DNA of 64,000 nt from contig JAWCLO010000009.1 of NCBI GenBank assembly GCA_038850735.1, forward strand, positions 1 to 64,000. Reading direction: 5' to 3'. The translations under genes were made by a program, and so were the position numbers. The stretch's first letter is position 1. Each line of letters opens with the position of its first letter. Below the pieces are notes generated by a model. That model ran no database searches. It saw only the letters and a program-made list of their open reading frames with translations, and was not told where the DNA came from. Source of the DNA: Methanomassiliicoccales archaeon (lineage in GTDB: Archaea > Thermoplasmatota > Thermoplasmata > Methanomassiliicoccales > JACIVX01). Of the stretch, positions 9,149-17,266 are shown one piece after another.

Positions 9149-9793
9149 TCACTTGCCAGCAGCTTCGCACATCTTTCGTACGCGGGATGATATCAGATTG
9201 CCTATCACAGCGAGATCTTCTGTCGCCATGATCGACGGGGCAATCCTATCAAAAAGTATGTTTGCCGATGGAGGAATCTCCTCATCTCCTTCCCAGATGA
9301 TGATAACTACTGGCAATTTCGGAAAAACATCTACACAGATTGCAGCAGATCCCAAATCGACCCTTCGAGCTTTTAATTTCTCGCCGATAGCAAGTAACAG
9401 CTTCGCGTTAGTTCCGAATTTTGAAACAAGCGGATCTATCGCCCTTGATTTGAACGCAGGATAATATAACTCGCCATAAGGCACCTCTCTAAAGGTAATC
9501 AACTCGCCTGTGGGCTCTAGGCTAGAACATCCAATGAGATAATGAAGTACTAAGACAGATAAGAACGGCTCGAGACGTTGACCCTCGCCTGCAACGATCC
9601 GTTGAGAGATATCAACGGAGTAAGATCGATCGATGAATTTCAAAAAGATGATATCATTTTCTAACTTGCTGAAAGAAAAAGCTGAGAGTTCCCTAAGATC
9701 CCTTTCTTGAAGTTCATCCCAGGCTCTTTTCAAGGCGTCTTCATAAGTGATTTTTTTCAAGTTCGGAAAACCTTGTCCATACAGATTAGTCAC
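9149..9793 (-). CDS. DUF3786 protein
   Basis: 214 aa, soluble. Recognisable DUF3786 features are REVPYGELYYPAFKSRAIDP, FGTNAKLLLAIGEKL, GSAAICVDVFPKLPVVIIIW and GDEEIPPSANILFDRIAPS. DUF3786 proteins are often seen near corrinoid or methyl-THF methyltransferase genes in anaerobes, which fits this C1 island. The biochemical role is not known to me. The GTG start at 9793 overlaps the end of the deacetylase gene by 8 bases, so the two are translationally coupled. It ends convergently towards fhs. Confidence 0.75.
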   Translation of the reverse strand: MTNLYGQGFPNLKKITYEDALKRAWDELQERDLRELSAFSFSKLENDIIFLKFIDRSYSVDISQRIVAGEGQRLEPFLSVLVLHYLIGCSSLEPTGELITFREVPYGELYYPAFKSRAIDPLVSKFGTNAKLLLAIGEKLKARRVDLGSAAICVDVFPKLPVVIIIWEGDEEIPPSANILFDRIAPSIMATEDLAVIGNLISSRVRKMCEAAGK

Positions 9794-10625
9794 CCGCTTT
9801 TCCGAGGAGGTAATCTTCTATGGTGCAGAATTCGATCCCAAGGTCGATCGCTGTTTTCAGTATGGAACGGAGAAACGTCACGTTTTCCGCAATTCTTTCT
9901 TCCGGCAGAATACCGCACTCATAGCCTTCAACCACATGCCAGCTATGGGTCGCAAGTATGAACAAACCGGACGAAAATTTTGATAGGAAGTGTTCGTAGT
10001 CGCTGATTTTTCTCTGTCCCTCATGCAATGGCCAAAGATAAGAAATGATCTTCTTTCCTTCACGATCGAGCCCAGATGCAATTGGTGCTTCAATGAGCGC
10101 TCCGTAGATCCTATATGGATGAATTTCGCCCCTGTCAATTCGTTTCACTATCGAGGAATCATACATGAATCCCTTCTGTGCCAATATCGCCAGAATCCTG
10201 TTATCAATGTGCAGGTACGGTGCTCGGAATCCGACAGGTTTCTTATTGAATACTTCCTTTATCACCGATACGCTTTCATCCAGAATTGAATTGATCTGGT
10301 CGTCGGTGAGTCTTATACCAGAATATTCTCCCGTGAGGTCTTCATGCCTACAGCTGTGGCAAGCAACCTCGTGAACTTTCAAAAGCTCCTTAAGATTTAT
10401 CCTGCTCATTATTCTCTTGGCGGTTTCTGCCTCGATGAAAAAAGTGCCTTTGATTCCCAGATCGTTTAATACAGACAAGATTAATTTCAATCCGCGTGCA
10501 GCGGATTCGAAGCGAGGCGTGGAATCGCTGTCCCTAGGCTTGGAGACACCCTCAATCTTTCCCTGCTCTGCTAGATTCACATCTCTATCAACATCTATAG
10601 TAATCGCAGCATGTCCCAAAGGCAT
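9786..10625 (-). CDS. Polysaccharide deacetylase (NodB-like) family protein
   Basis: 279 aa with a NodB-homology fold. Motif 1 is TIDVDRD near residue 9, giving the base and metal Asp. The zinc His pair is in ACHSCRHEDLT (HxxxH). Motif 3 is VGFRAPYL, and a later FILATHSWH supplies another His. There is no signal peptide, so it acts inside the cell or is exported by an unrecognised route. The substrate is unknown. Coupling to the DUF3786 gene (8-base overlap) is unexpected for a cell-surface enzyme. TATAATATT just upstream of ATG 10625 would give a leaderless or nearly leaderless message. Confidence 0.85.
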   Translation of the reverse strand: MPLGHAAITIDVDRDVNLAEQGKIEGVSKPRDSDSTPRFESAARGLKLILSVLNDLGIKGTFFIEAETAKRIMSRINLKELLKVHEVACHSCRHEDLTGEYSGIRLTDDQINSILDESVSVIKEVFNKKPVGFRAPYLHIDNRILAILAQKGFMYDSSIVKRIDRGEIHPYRIYGALIEAPIASGLDREGKKIISYLWPLHEGQRKISDYEHFLSKFSSGLFILATHSWHVVEGYECGILPEERIAENVTFLRSILKTAIDLGIEFCTIEDYLLGKAGD

Positions 10626-11019
10626 GATATGATATATAAAATGACAAATATTATACTAATCGATCTGCATAAATTCAAAAGAGTATTTTGCATGCTTTAT
10701 TGCAGAGGAGTCGAGCATATCGATTTGCATCTCGGATATTTCGGCACTATCCCCCAAAAAATGAGATCCTGACAGTAATTACTTCATCGATAATCAACGA
10801 GTTCTTTTTCAAAAAACAAATATTGTCGAATGCGGAGATGAAGAATAAAAGCAGTGCAATTTGCTCCCGCCAATTATTCCAACATCTTCCTCTCAATTTA
10901 TAAATAGTCTTCATGAATTGTCGAAGAAGGTGATCTCCTGTTCACAAAGGCATCACCAATGAACAGAGAGCGCGTGAGATATACGTCAGATTCGACATTG
11001 AAGACTTAAGGGGGGTGAT
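10626..11019 (+). promoter_or_regulatory. 394-base spacer with the hdr-met operon promoter
   Basis: The spacer separates the divergent deacetylase and hdrA-like genes. AATTTATAAA at 10895-10904 is a good archaeal TATA box on the plus strand, giving transcription from about 10928 and a leader of roughly 90 bases. The leader holds a 16-codon frame (10959-11009) that ends just before GGGGGGTGAT, the ribosome site of the TTG at 11020. I see no riboswitch-like fold. The AT-rich first half shows no credible gene. Confidence 0.5.
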
Positions 11020-12255
11020 TTGCTGGCTCAGGTGCTCATTATTGGCGGTGGAACTGCTGGCCTCGCTGCGGCGATTGGCCTTGCTGAACGCCGTATTTTT
11101 GTTAATATTGTAGAAAAGGAATCAAGTATTGGAGGAATGGCATCAGAATTGTGCTGCAAAGGCGATATCAAGTGCGCGAAATGCGACGTTTGCCTTTCGA
11201 TCGATAGATTACCTGAAGTGGCTCAATCTAAGTATATCCGCATACTTACAAATTCTGAAGTAAAAAGGGTAAGCGGCGCACCTGGATCGTACAGAGTTAC
11301 TGTTGAGAGAAAACCTCAGCTGGTTCGAGAAGATAGGTGCATTGCTTGTGGCGCATGCCGGGAAGTATGTCCTGTTGAAGGCAGCGCGATCAATCCTAGG
11401 TATTTTCGGAGCGTACCGATGACGTATTACATTGACAAAAACAAATGCATCAGATGGAAGGGATCTCAGTGCACAAAATGTGCCGAAATATGTCCTAACG
11501 GTGCCATAGATTTTGATGCGCCTGCTTCGAAGAAGTATCTGAACGTATCAGCGATTGTCGTGGCAAGCGGATTTGAGCCTTTTGATGCGACCCTCGATAG
11601 GAGATTAGGCTACGGAACGCTGAAGAATGTGCTCACTTCTCTTGAGATCGAGAGAATGATTAATTCCATCGGGAAAATAGTTGTTTTCCCGACGAGCCTA
11701 CCGTGCAAGAAACTCGCCATCATTCAGTGTGTTGGATCGCGAGACCTCAGGATGGGGGCTTCGTACTGTTCAAAGGTGTGCTGCAAATATGCTCTCAAGA
11801 TTGCACAGCTTGCAAAACTGAAAAACCCAGATCTGGAAATTTCCTTTTTCCTCATGGACTGGAGACCTTATGATTCAATAGATAACGAGTTGGTGGAGTG
11901 GGCAAATAAGAACAAGGGAGTTAAAGTCATAAGGACAAGACCTGCGGAAATCATTCAATCTGAAACCGACAAACCTATCGTAAGATACGTCTCCTTAAGC
12001 GAAAACACGGTTGAGGAGGAAGAATTCGATCTGATAATGCTATCGGTTGGTATCATGCCACCTTCTGATGCAAGGAGGCTTTCAAATATTTTGGATATGA
12101 AGATCTCTCCACACGGCTTCATTCTTGATGATGGTGAAAGAAGGGGAATTTTTGCGGCCGGTTGCTGCACAGGTCCAAAAGACATCGAGGAGAGTTTTAT
12201 GGAGGGTATTGCGACCGCGGGGCGTGTTGCTGCTTTTATTGGGGGATTGAAATGA
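11020..12255 (+). CDS. HdrA-like flavin/iron-sulfur protein (short form)
   Basis: 411 aa, related to the flavin core of heterodisulfide reductase subunit A. An FAD-binding IIGGGTAGLAAA is at residues 6-17. The Cys-rich CCKGDIKCAKCDVC follows, as in HdrA. An inserted ferredoxin domain has CIACGACREVCP near residue 107 and CTKCAEICP near 152. A C-terminal FAD motif reads GIFAAGCCTGPKDI. The HdrA N-terminal domain and C-terminal ferredoxin are absent here but occur in the next gene. Inferred role: electron transfer, possibly bifurcation, for methylene-THF reductase. It has a TTG start with a strong ribosome site and is first of five overlapping genes. Confidence 0.88.
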   Translation: MLAQVLIIGGGTAGLAAAIGLAERRIFVNIVEKESSIGGMASELCCKGDIKCAKCDVCLSIDRLPEVAQSKYIRILTNSEVKRVSGAPGSYRVTVERKPQLVREDRCIACGACREVCPVEGSAINPRYFRSVPMTYYIDKNKCIRWKGSQCTKCAEICPNGAIDFDAPASKKYLNVSAIVVASGFEPFDATLDRRLGYGTLKNVLTSLEIERMINSIGKIVVFPTSLPCKKLAIIQCVGSRDLRMGASYCSKVCCKYALKIAQLAKLKNPDLEISFFLMDWRPYDSIDNELVEWANKNKGVKVIRTRPAEIIQSETDKPIVRYVSLSENTVEEEEFDLIMLSVGIMPPSDARRLSNILDMKISPHGFILDDGERRGIFAAGCCTGPKDIEESFMEGIATAGRVAAFIGGLK

Positions 12256-13985
12256 GTTTCGATATTCAGTTTGGCAGAGGAGATGAAATGGTGACTCTTG
12301 TGACTGGAACTAGATCATCAAGGCCCCGATCCGCTACAAGAGAGAGGAAGAGGGGCGAAGTGAATGATCGTATCGCGGTCTTTCTCTGCCGATGTGGCGG
12401 TGCTATAGGCAACAGGATCGACCTTGAGATGATAAGAGATGAGTTGTTGCGAAGTGAGAAGAATATTGACACCTACGTTCTTGACTTCGCTTGCACGGCC
12501 AACGGCAGAACTGAGATAAAAAGAATTTTGCAGCAAATCGGTAGCACAAGATTCGTGATTGCGGGATGTTCGCCAAAGACACACGAGCTACTTTTTAGGG
12601 AGTTAGCACTCGAAATAGGCCTAAATCCTTTCATGTTTGAAATGGCCAACATTAGAGAGCAATGTGCTTTCGTGCACGACGAAACTGACACGATGGCGAA
12701 GGCAAGGGCACTCATCAGGGGGGCAATTTCAAAATGCCGATTTCTCCTACCGCCACCTTACGATAGGGTGCCAATTACATATAAGCAAGTATTAGTTGTC
12801 GGAAATGGTATCAGCGCACTCACGGCGGCCGAGTCCGTGGCGAGGGAAGGCATCAAAGTGACGCTCCTCAACCCCGGAGAGGGATTTTCGTCATCAGAAT
12901 TGAAATTGGTAAGCAGTTCAACTTCTGGGGAATATACGTCTAATCAACTGAGGAAAATTGAGGCAAACCCTTTGGTAAGGATCCTAAATAATACAAAACC
13001 GGTTGAGTACTTGGGGTTCGCTGGAAATTTCAGGGTTCTTGCGATGGAAAACGACAAAACCGTGGAGATTGAATGCGGGGCAATTATTATCGCCTTCGAT
13101 TCGATCATCGGACAAGAAAGCGGCGAGAGCTATCATACACTGAGTATACACCCATGGCATCATATGAAAGAGATGGCGTCTGGTAAATCAAGCATTCCTT
13201 CGAGAATTGTGATTATACTTGCGCCGCAGAGAGATAGAGAACAGTCCTGCGGATTGAGAGATGGAGAAGTGCTAACGCATGCGATCAATATCAAAAAACT
13301 TAGATCAGATGCCGAAATCACTGTTATAGTCAGGGATGTGCGCACTTACGGATTCGATGAGTTGACCTTTAGGGATGCACAGGAGCAAGGCATTAGGATA
13401 ATCAGAACTGAGAAAGAGCCCGTGATTGAAAGGAGCGATTCTCTCGCTGTGATTGTAGATGACATTGTTCTAGGCGCTCCATTGAGAATAAGAGCTGATG
13501 ATGTCATCGTGCCTCCGACAGCAGTTCCTACAGGAGCGGAGGTAATTGCGAGAGCGTTCAGACTTCCCCTTACGGAAAAAGGCTTTCTCAAGAAGACCCA
13601 GGTGAAGTTGAAGCCGGCTGCCTCCATTAGAAGGGGAATATTCCTTTGTGGAACCGCCGTCGAATCAGGTTTTGCGCCCGAAAAATTCCTCGATGCGCGA
13701 GTTGGTGCATCGCGGGCCGTCGCGTTGATAAGATCAGGCTATGTTGATATAGGTGGAGCGATTGCAGAGATTAACCCAGAGAAATGTTCTGCCTGTCTCA
13801 CATGCGTAAGGAGCTGTCCATACGATGCTCCATTTATAGGCGAAGTCGGCAAGGCTGAGATTGAGACAGAAAAGTGCATGGGATGTGGAATTTGCGTTGG
13901 AATTTGCCCAAGCAAAGCCATCGAAATGTACTGTTATTCAGATGCCCAGTTGCATGCACAGGTGAGCTCGATTATGCGCGGGTGA
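12252..13985 (+). CDS. HdrA-like protein, second (long) form
   Basis: 577 aa from ATG 12252, whose ATGA overlaps the previous stop. The N-terminus has AVFLCRCGGAIGN, the HdrA N-terminal domain, and FVIAGCSPKTHELLFRE. The middle has a dinucleotide-type VLVVGNGISALTAAES, but the TrxR-like part is divergent and lacks the inserted ferredoxin. The C-terminus has two 4Fe-4S motifs, CSACLTCVRSCP and CMGCGICVGICP. Together with the preceding short form it supplies all modules of a normal HdrA, so this looks like a split and partly duplicated HdrA. Earlier in-frame starts would lie inside the previous gene. Confidence 0.87.
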   Translation: MSFDIQFGRGDEMVTLVTGTRSSRPRSATRERKRGEVNDRIAVFLCRCGGAIGNRIDLEMIRDELLRSEKNIDTYVLDFACTANGRTEIKRILQQIGSTRFVIAGCSPKTHELLFRELALEIGLNPFMFEMANIREQCAFVHDETDTMAKARALIRGAISKCRFLLPPPYDRVPITYKQVLVVGNGISALTAAESVAREGIKVTLLNPGEGFSSSELKLVSSSTSGEYTSNQLRKIEANPLVRILNNTKPVEYLGFAGNFRVLAMENDKTVEIECGAIIIAFDSIIGQESGESYHTLSIHPWHHMKEMASGKSSIPSRIVIILAPQRDREQSCGLRDGEVLTHAINIKKLRSDAEITVIVRDVRTYGFDELTFRDAQEQGIRIIRTEKEPVIERSDSLAVIVDDIVLGAPLRIRADDVIVPPTAVPTGAEVIARAFRLPLTEKGFLKKTQVKLKPAASIRRGIFLCGTAVESGFAPEKFLDARVGASRAVALIRSGYVDIGGAIAEINPEKCSACLTCVRSCPYDAPFIGEVGKAEIETEKCMGCGICVGICPSKAIEMYCYSDAQLHAQVSSIMRG

Positions 13986-14413
13986 TGAAAATGTTTGGAG
14001 TACAAGAAAAAAGAATCATAGGATTCTGCTGCAACTACTGTGGCTATGCATCTGCGGATCTTGCCGGGCTAAATCACATAAAGTACTCACCAGATGTTTT
14101 GATTGTAAGGGTCCCCTGTTCTGGCAGAATCGACGTAATTCATATTTTGAAGGCTTTTAGGGAGGGTGCAGACGCCGTTTTTGTTGCAGGATGCTTAGAA
14201 GGCAACTGCAACTACGAATACGGAAACATTGAAGCAAGGAAACGCATCAATTATGCCAAAAAAATCCTTGCTGAGATTGGCATCGAACCTGAAAGACTTG
14301 AGATGTTCAATGTGGCATCAAACATGGTGTGGAAGTTCAAGGAAATCGTTGATGAGATGGTATCTAGGGTTGAGAAATTGGGCCCCAGCCCGATCAGGAA
14401 GGTGAACGTATGA
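13985..14413 (+). CDS. mvhD: MvhD-like [2Fe-2S] electron-transfer subunit
   Basis: 142 aa. Typical of the delta subunit that connects HdrA to an electron donor such as a hydrogenase or formate dehydrogenase. Cys motifs: GFCCNYCGYASADLAG, VRVPCSGRID and VAGCLEGNCNYEYGN. The ATG at 13985 overlaps the stop of the HdrA-like gene (TGATG) and gives a normal-length protein. No hydrogenase or formate dehydrogenase gene lies in this cluster, so its donor or acceptor is not visible. A link to MetVF is inferred from the operon and from the known acetogen arrangement. Confidence 0.9.
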   Translation: MKMFGVQEKRIIGFCCNYCGYASADLAGLNHIKYSPDVLIVRVPCSGRIDVIHILKAFREGADAVFVAGCLEGNCNYEYGNIEARKRINYAKKILAEIGIEPERLEMFNVASNMVWKFKEIVDEMVSRVEKLGPSPIRKVNV

Positions 14414-15117
14414 TCATAGCTGAACAGAAACCCCTTAAAGAAATCATCCACAATCTCGAAGGACATCGCAATATTCTCGTTGCTGGCTGCAGGTCGTGCG
14501 TCGCGATCTGTCTGGCGGGTGGAGAAAAGGAAGTAGGCATTGTCGCTGAGGCGCTGCGAGTTTACGGCGAGATGCATGGAAAATTATGGACTATTGAAGA
14601 AATCACTATTGAGAGGCAGTGCGAAAAGGAGTGGGTTCGGGAAATCCAGGCGGTCGTCTCTAGTAAGGATGCGATATTGTCTATGGCGTGCGGCGTTGGT
14701 GCTCAGGTAATGCAGGAAATCTATCCTGACATACGGGTGGTCCCGGGCCTCAATACCTCGAATATGGGGGCGCCTGAGGAACAGGGCATTTGGCGCGAAA
14801 AATGTGCGGGATGTGGCGATTGCGTTCTGCATCTTACGGGAGGCATCTGCCCCATTGCTAGGTGCTCAAAGAGTCTTCTAAATGGTCCCTGCGGAGGTTC
14901 TCAAAATGGACGCTGTGAAGTCAATCCAGATTCAACTCCGTGTGCATGGGATCAGATATACCACAGTTTGAAAAGACTTGGTAAATTAGAATTCATGGAG
15001 CAGATAATTCCCCCAAAAAATTGGATCACAAGCCATAGCGGAGGACCGCGCCTCATTGTAAGGCAAGATGCCGTGCTCACACCTGAAGAAAAAGCGGAAA
15101 AGGGGGTGCCGAAATGA
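14410..15117 (+). CDS. metV: Methylene-THF reductase zinc/iron-sulfur subunit MetV-like
   Basis: 235 aa. The N-terminal part resembles the MetV Rossmann-like domain (VAGCRSCVAICLAGGEKEV). The C-terminal MTHFR_C part is Cys-rich: CAGCGDCVLHLTGGICPIARC, then LLNGPCGGSQNGRCEV, then PCAW. In acetogens MetV partners MetF in reducing methylene-THF to methyl-THF and passes electrons from HdrA-type subunits. The ATGA overlap with mvhD and the overlap with metF downstream indicate strict coupling and a complex. Confidence 0.9.
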   Translation: MIIAEQKPLKEIIHNLEGHRNILVAGCRSCVAICLAGGEKEVGIVAEALRVYGEMHGKLWTIEEITIERQCEKEWVREIQAVVSSKDAILSMACGVGAQVMQEIYPDIRVVPGLNTSNMGAPEEQGIWREKCAGCGDCVLHLTGGICPIARCSKSLLNGPCGGSQNGRCEVNPDSTPCAWDQIYHSLKRLGKLEFMEQIIPPKNWITSHSGGPRLIVRQDAVLTPEEKAEKGVPK

Positions 15118-16031
15118 AGGCTGGTAGCAATCTTGAGAGGGTTCTTGAATCAGGAAATTTTGCAGTGACTGCAGAAATTGGTCCCCCCAAATCTGCGAGT
15201 TCCAACATCGTCAAGCAACATGCTCAAATGCTCAAAGGTTACGCAGACGCATTCAATCTCACGGATAACCAGACAGCAATCGTCCGTTTATCAAGTCTGG
15301 CTTCGGCGCTGATATGTTTGAATGAGGGCGTAGAACCCGTGATGCAGATGACGTGTCGAGACAGGAATCGCATCGCGTTGCAGTCGGATCTACTTGGCGC
15401 CTCTGCTCTCGGGATCAGAAATGTACTCTGCCTCACAGGCGACCACCAGACGTTTGGAAATGAAAAGGGTGCAAAAAACGTCTATGACATAGACTCGATC
15501 CAAGAGCTCATGATATTTAAGCAAATGCGAGACGAAAAGAGAATTTCAGGCGGGGAAGAACTCGAAGAGGCGCCTAAAGTTTTTCTGGGAGCCGCAGAGA
15601 ACCCTTTTGCCGATCCGTTCGAATTCCGGGTGATTAGACTCGCAAAAAAAGTTGCTGCCGGAGCAGACTTCATTCAAACCCAAGCGATATACGATATGGA
15701 CAGATTTGAAAAATGGATAGAGGGCATTAGGGAGAGAGGTCTTGATAAGAAAGTGCACATACTAGCTGGCGTCATACCGCTCAAATCCGTCGGAGCAGCA
15801 AAATACATGAAGAACAAGGTATCCGGTATGATCGTACCAGATGAGATCATTGATCGCATGAAAAAGGCAAAGGATCCAAAATCAGAAGGCGTGAAAATAT
15901 GCGTCGAACAGATTGAGCATTTGAAGACTGTCAAAGGCGTTCACGGTGTGCATATAATGGCTATTGCATGGGAAGAGATCGTACCAGAGATCGTAAGAGA
16001 GGCGGGGCTGTATCCAAGACCGCAAGTGTAA
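15114..16031 (+). CDS. metF: Methylenetetrahydrofolate reductase MetF
   Basis: 305 aa TIM-barrel flavoprotein that makes 5-methyl-THF from methylene-THF. Seen: AVTAEIGPPKSAS at the N-terminus with the catalytic Glu; MQMTCRDRNRIALQSDLLGA; IRNVLCLTGDH; VAAGADFIQTQAIYDMDRF; and AGVIPLKSVGAAKYM. It starts ATG 15114 inside the last codons of metV. It is the end of the hdr-mvhD-metVF operon. The methyl acceptor enzyme, an AcsE-like methyltransferase, lies just downstream in the opposite direction. Confidence 0.95.
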   Translation: MKAGSNLERVLESGNFAVTAEIGPPKSASSNIVKQHAQMLKGYADAFNLTDNQTAIVRLSSLASALICLNEGVEPVMQMTCRDRNRIALQSDLLGASALGIRNVLCLTGDHQTFGNEKGAKNVYDIDSIQELMIFKQMRDEKRISGGEELEEAPKVFLGAAENPFADPFEFRVIRLAKKVAAGADFIQTQAIYDMDRFEKWIEGIRERGLDKKVHILAGVIPLKSVGAAKYMKNKVSGMIVPDEIIDRMKKAKDPKSEGVKICVEQIEHLKTVKGVHGVHIMAIAWEEIVPEIVREAGLYPRPQV

Positions 16032-16078
16032 CGAAGTTATTCAATGCACGCTTTCAATATCTCTTGAGATGACATGCA

Positions 16079-16110
16079 TAGCTGCGAGTGGCCTAGCAAT
16101 CTCGCAGCTA
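16079..16110. terminator. Perfect 10-bp inverted repeat between convergent metF and acsE
   Basis: TAGCTGCGAG and CTCGCAGCTA are exact reverse complements around a 12-base loop. The hairpin lies 47 bases after metF and about 160 bases after the acsE-like stop. There is no T-run directly after it, so it could stabilise 3' ends or act as a bidirectional terminator. A protein-binding site is the alternative. Confidence 0.45.
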
Positions 16111-16268
16111 ATTGATTTCACAGGCTAGAGGGGCATCCAATAGCGAACCAATGGCAGTAAATGTTTCTATAATTCTCATACGATCTTTTGCGTGCCTGGC
16201 ACTCCATGTATTGTTCTAACTATATCTACCATGTTGGCGCTATTGCCAAGAGGTGTTGGCGTAAAGGC

Positions 16269-17045
16269 TTAAGCCCTAAGAAAGTCGTCACAGTATAATC
16301 GCTCGTTAAGTAGAATTTCTCCCGCCTTGATGATTTTCATCAGTTCTTCGTCGAGCGGATCGCATATCGCGGCGGTTAAACCAGCACCCATCAGCATGGC
16401 CAGGAAAGTCCTATTTAAAAGACTGCGCTCCTTCGTTAGATTAGAGACATTGCTCAGACCAACCACAGTGCGCGGTGGTGGCTCATTCAATGTCTGAAAG
16501 ATCCGAACGGCCTCAATGACTTTCTTGCATTGATCCTGAGCTGCACCAACGGGCAAGACAAGAGGGTCGAGATAGATCTTCTCTGGCATAATATCATATT
16601 CCATTGCAGTCGTCATCATCAACATTGCCATCTCAGCACGTGATTGAGCATCATTTGGTATGCCACGTTCATCGAGGGTCAAGCAAATAATCTCGGCATC
16701 ATATTCTTTGCAGAGCGGGAAGAACTTCTCCATTCTCTTTCGCTCTGCAGTCGTCGAATTCATGACTGGTTTGTTTTTGCAAGCCTTCAGTCCGGCTTCC
16801 ATCGTCTTAGGTCCCGGCGTATCAATGCTAAGCGGGACATCGACGACGTCCTGAACAGTTTTCACAAGCCATTCCATTACCGCGGGCGCATCTTCTCTTC
16901 CAGGTCCCGTGTTGATGTCCAAGATTTGCGCTCCATGCTTGACCTGCGACATCGCAAGTTCCTGGATATAGTTTGTATCGCGTTTGTCGATTGCCTTTGC
17001 CACAGATGCAAAGAGTCCATTTATTTTCTCGCCGATAATAATCAT
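16269..17045 (-). CDS. acsE: Methyl-THF:corrinoid iron-sulfur protein methyltransferase (AcsE-like)
   Basis: 258 aa pterin-binding TIM barrel. It moves the methyl group of methyl-THF to the cobalt of a corrinoid protein. Signatures: IIIGEKINGLFASV, GAQILDINTGPG, VPLSIDTPGPKTMEAGLKAC, VMNSTTAER, LDPLVLPVG and VGLSNVSNL. The length matches AcsE; archaeal MtrH is longer. The corrinoid protein and acetyl-CoA synthase are not in the window. TTTTAAAT about 30 bases upstream of the start at 17045 is a possible TATA box. Confidence 0.9.
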   Translation of the reverse strand: MIIIGEKINGLFASVAKAIDKRDTNYIQELAMSQVKHGAQILDINTGPGREDAPAVMEWLVKTVQDVVDVPLSIDTPGPKTMEAGLKACKNKPVMNSTTAERKRMEKFFPLCKEYDAEIICLTLDERGIPNDAQSRAEMAMLMMTTAMEYDIMPEKIYLDPLVLPVGAAQDQCKKVIEAVRIFQTLNEPPPRTVVGLSNVSNLTKERSLLNRTFLAMLMGAGLTAAICDPLDEELMKIIKAGEILLNERLYCDDFLRA

Positions 17046-17266
17046 AATATTGCCCCGTCATGGAACGACAGCTAGCGATTTAAAATCTTTTTTGACTTGA
17101 AAAACGGATTTGCCCTATCCTCATTTACGCCGAGAAATTGTTAACATAGTACGGCATATCCGAGAGAATGATGTAACGGTAAGAATGAGTATTTTTATGT
17201 GACCCGAAGGCATTTAGGAATGGCGCATTTTATCGAATAGGAGTAAATGGTATCGGAGGAGATCGG

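Noticed and set aside
10688-10903. A 71-codon frame in the deacetylase-hdrA spacer
   Set aside because: Odd composition and it ends inside the TATA box of the hdr-met operon.
10959-11009. A 16-codon leader frame before the HdrA-like gene
   Set aside because: It begins with ATG and stops just before the ribosome site, but has no ribosome site of its own and no amino-acid bias hinting at attenuation.
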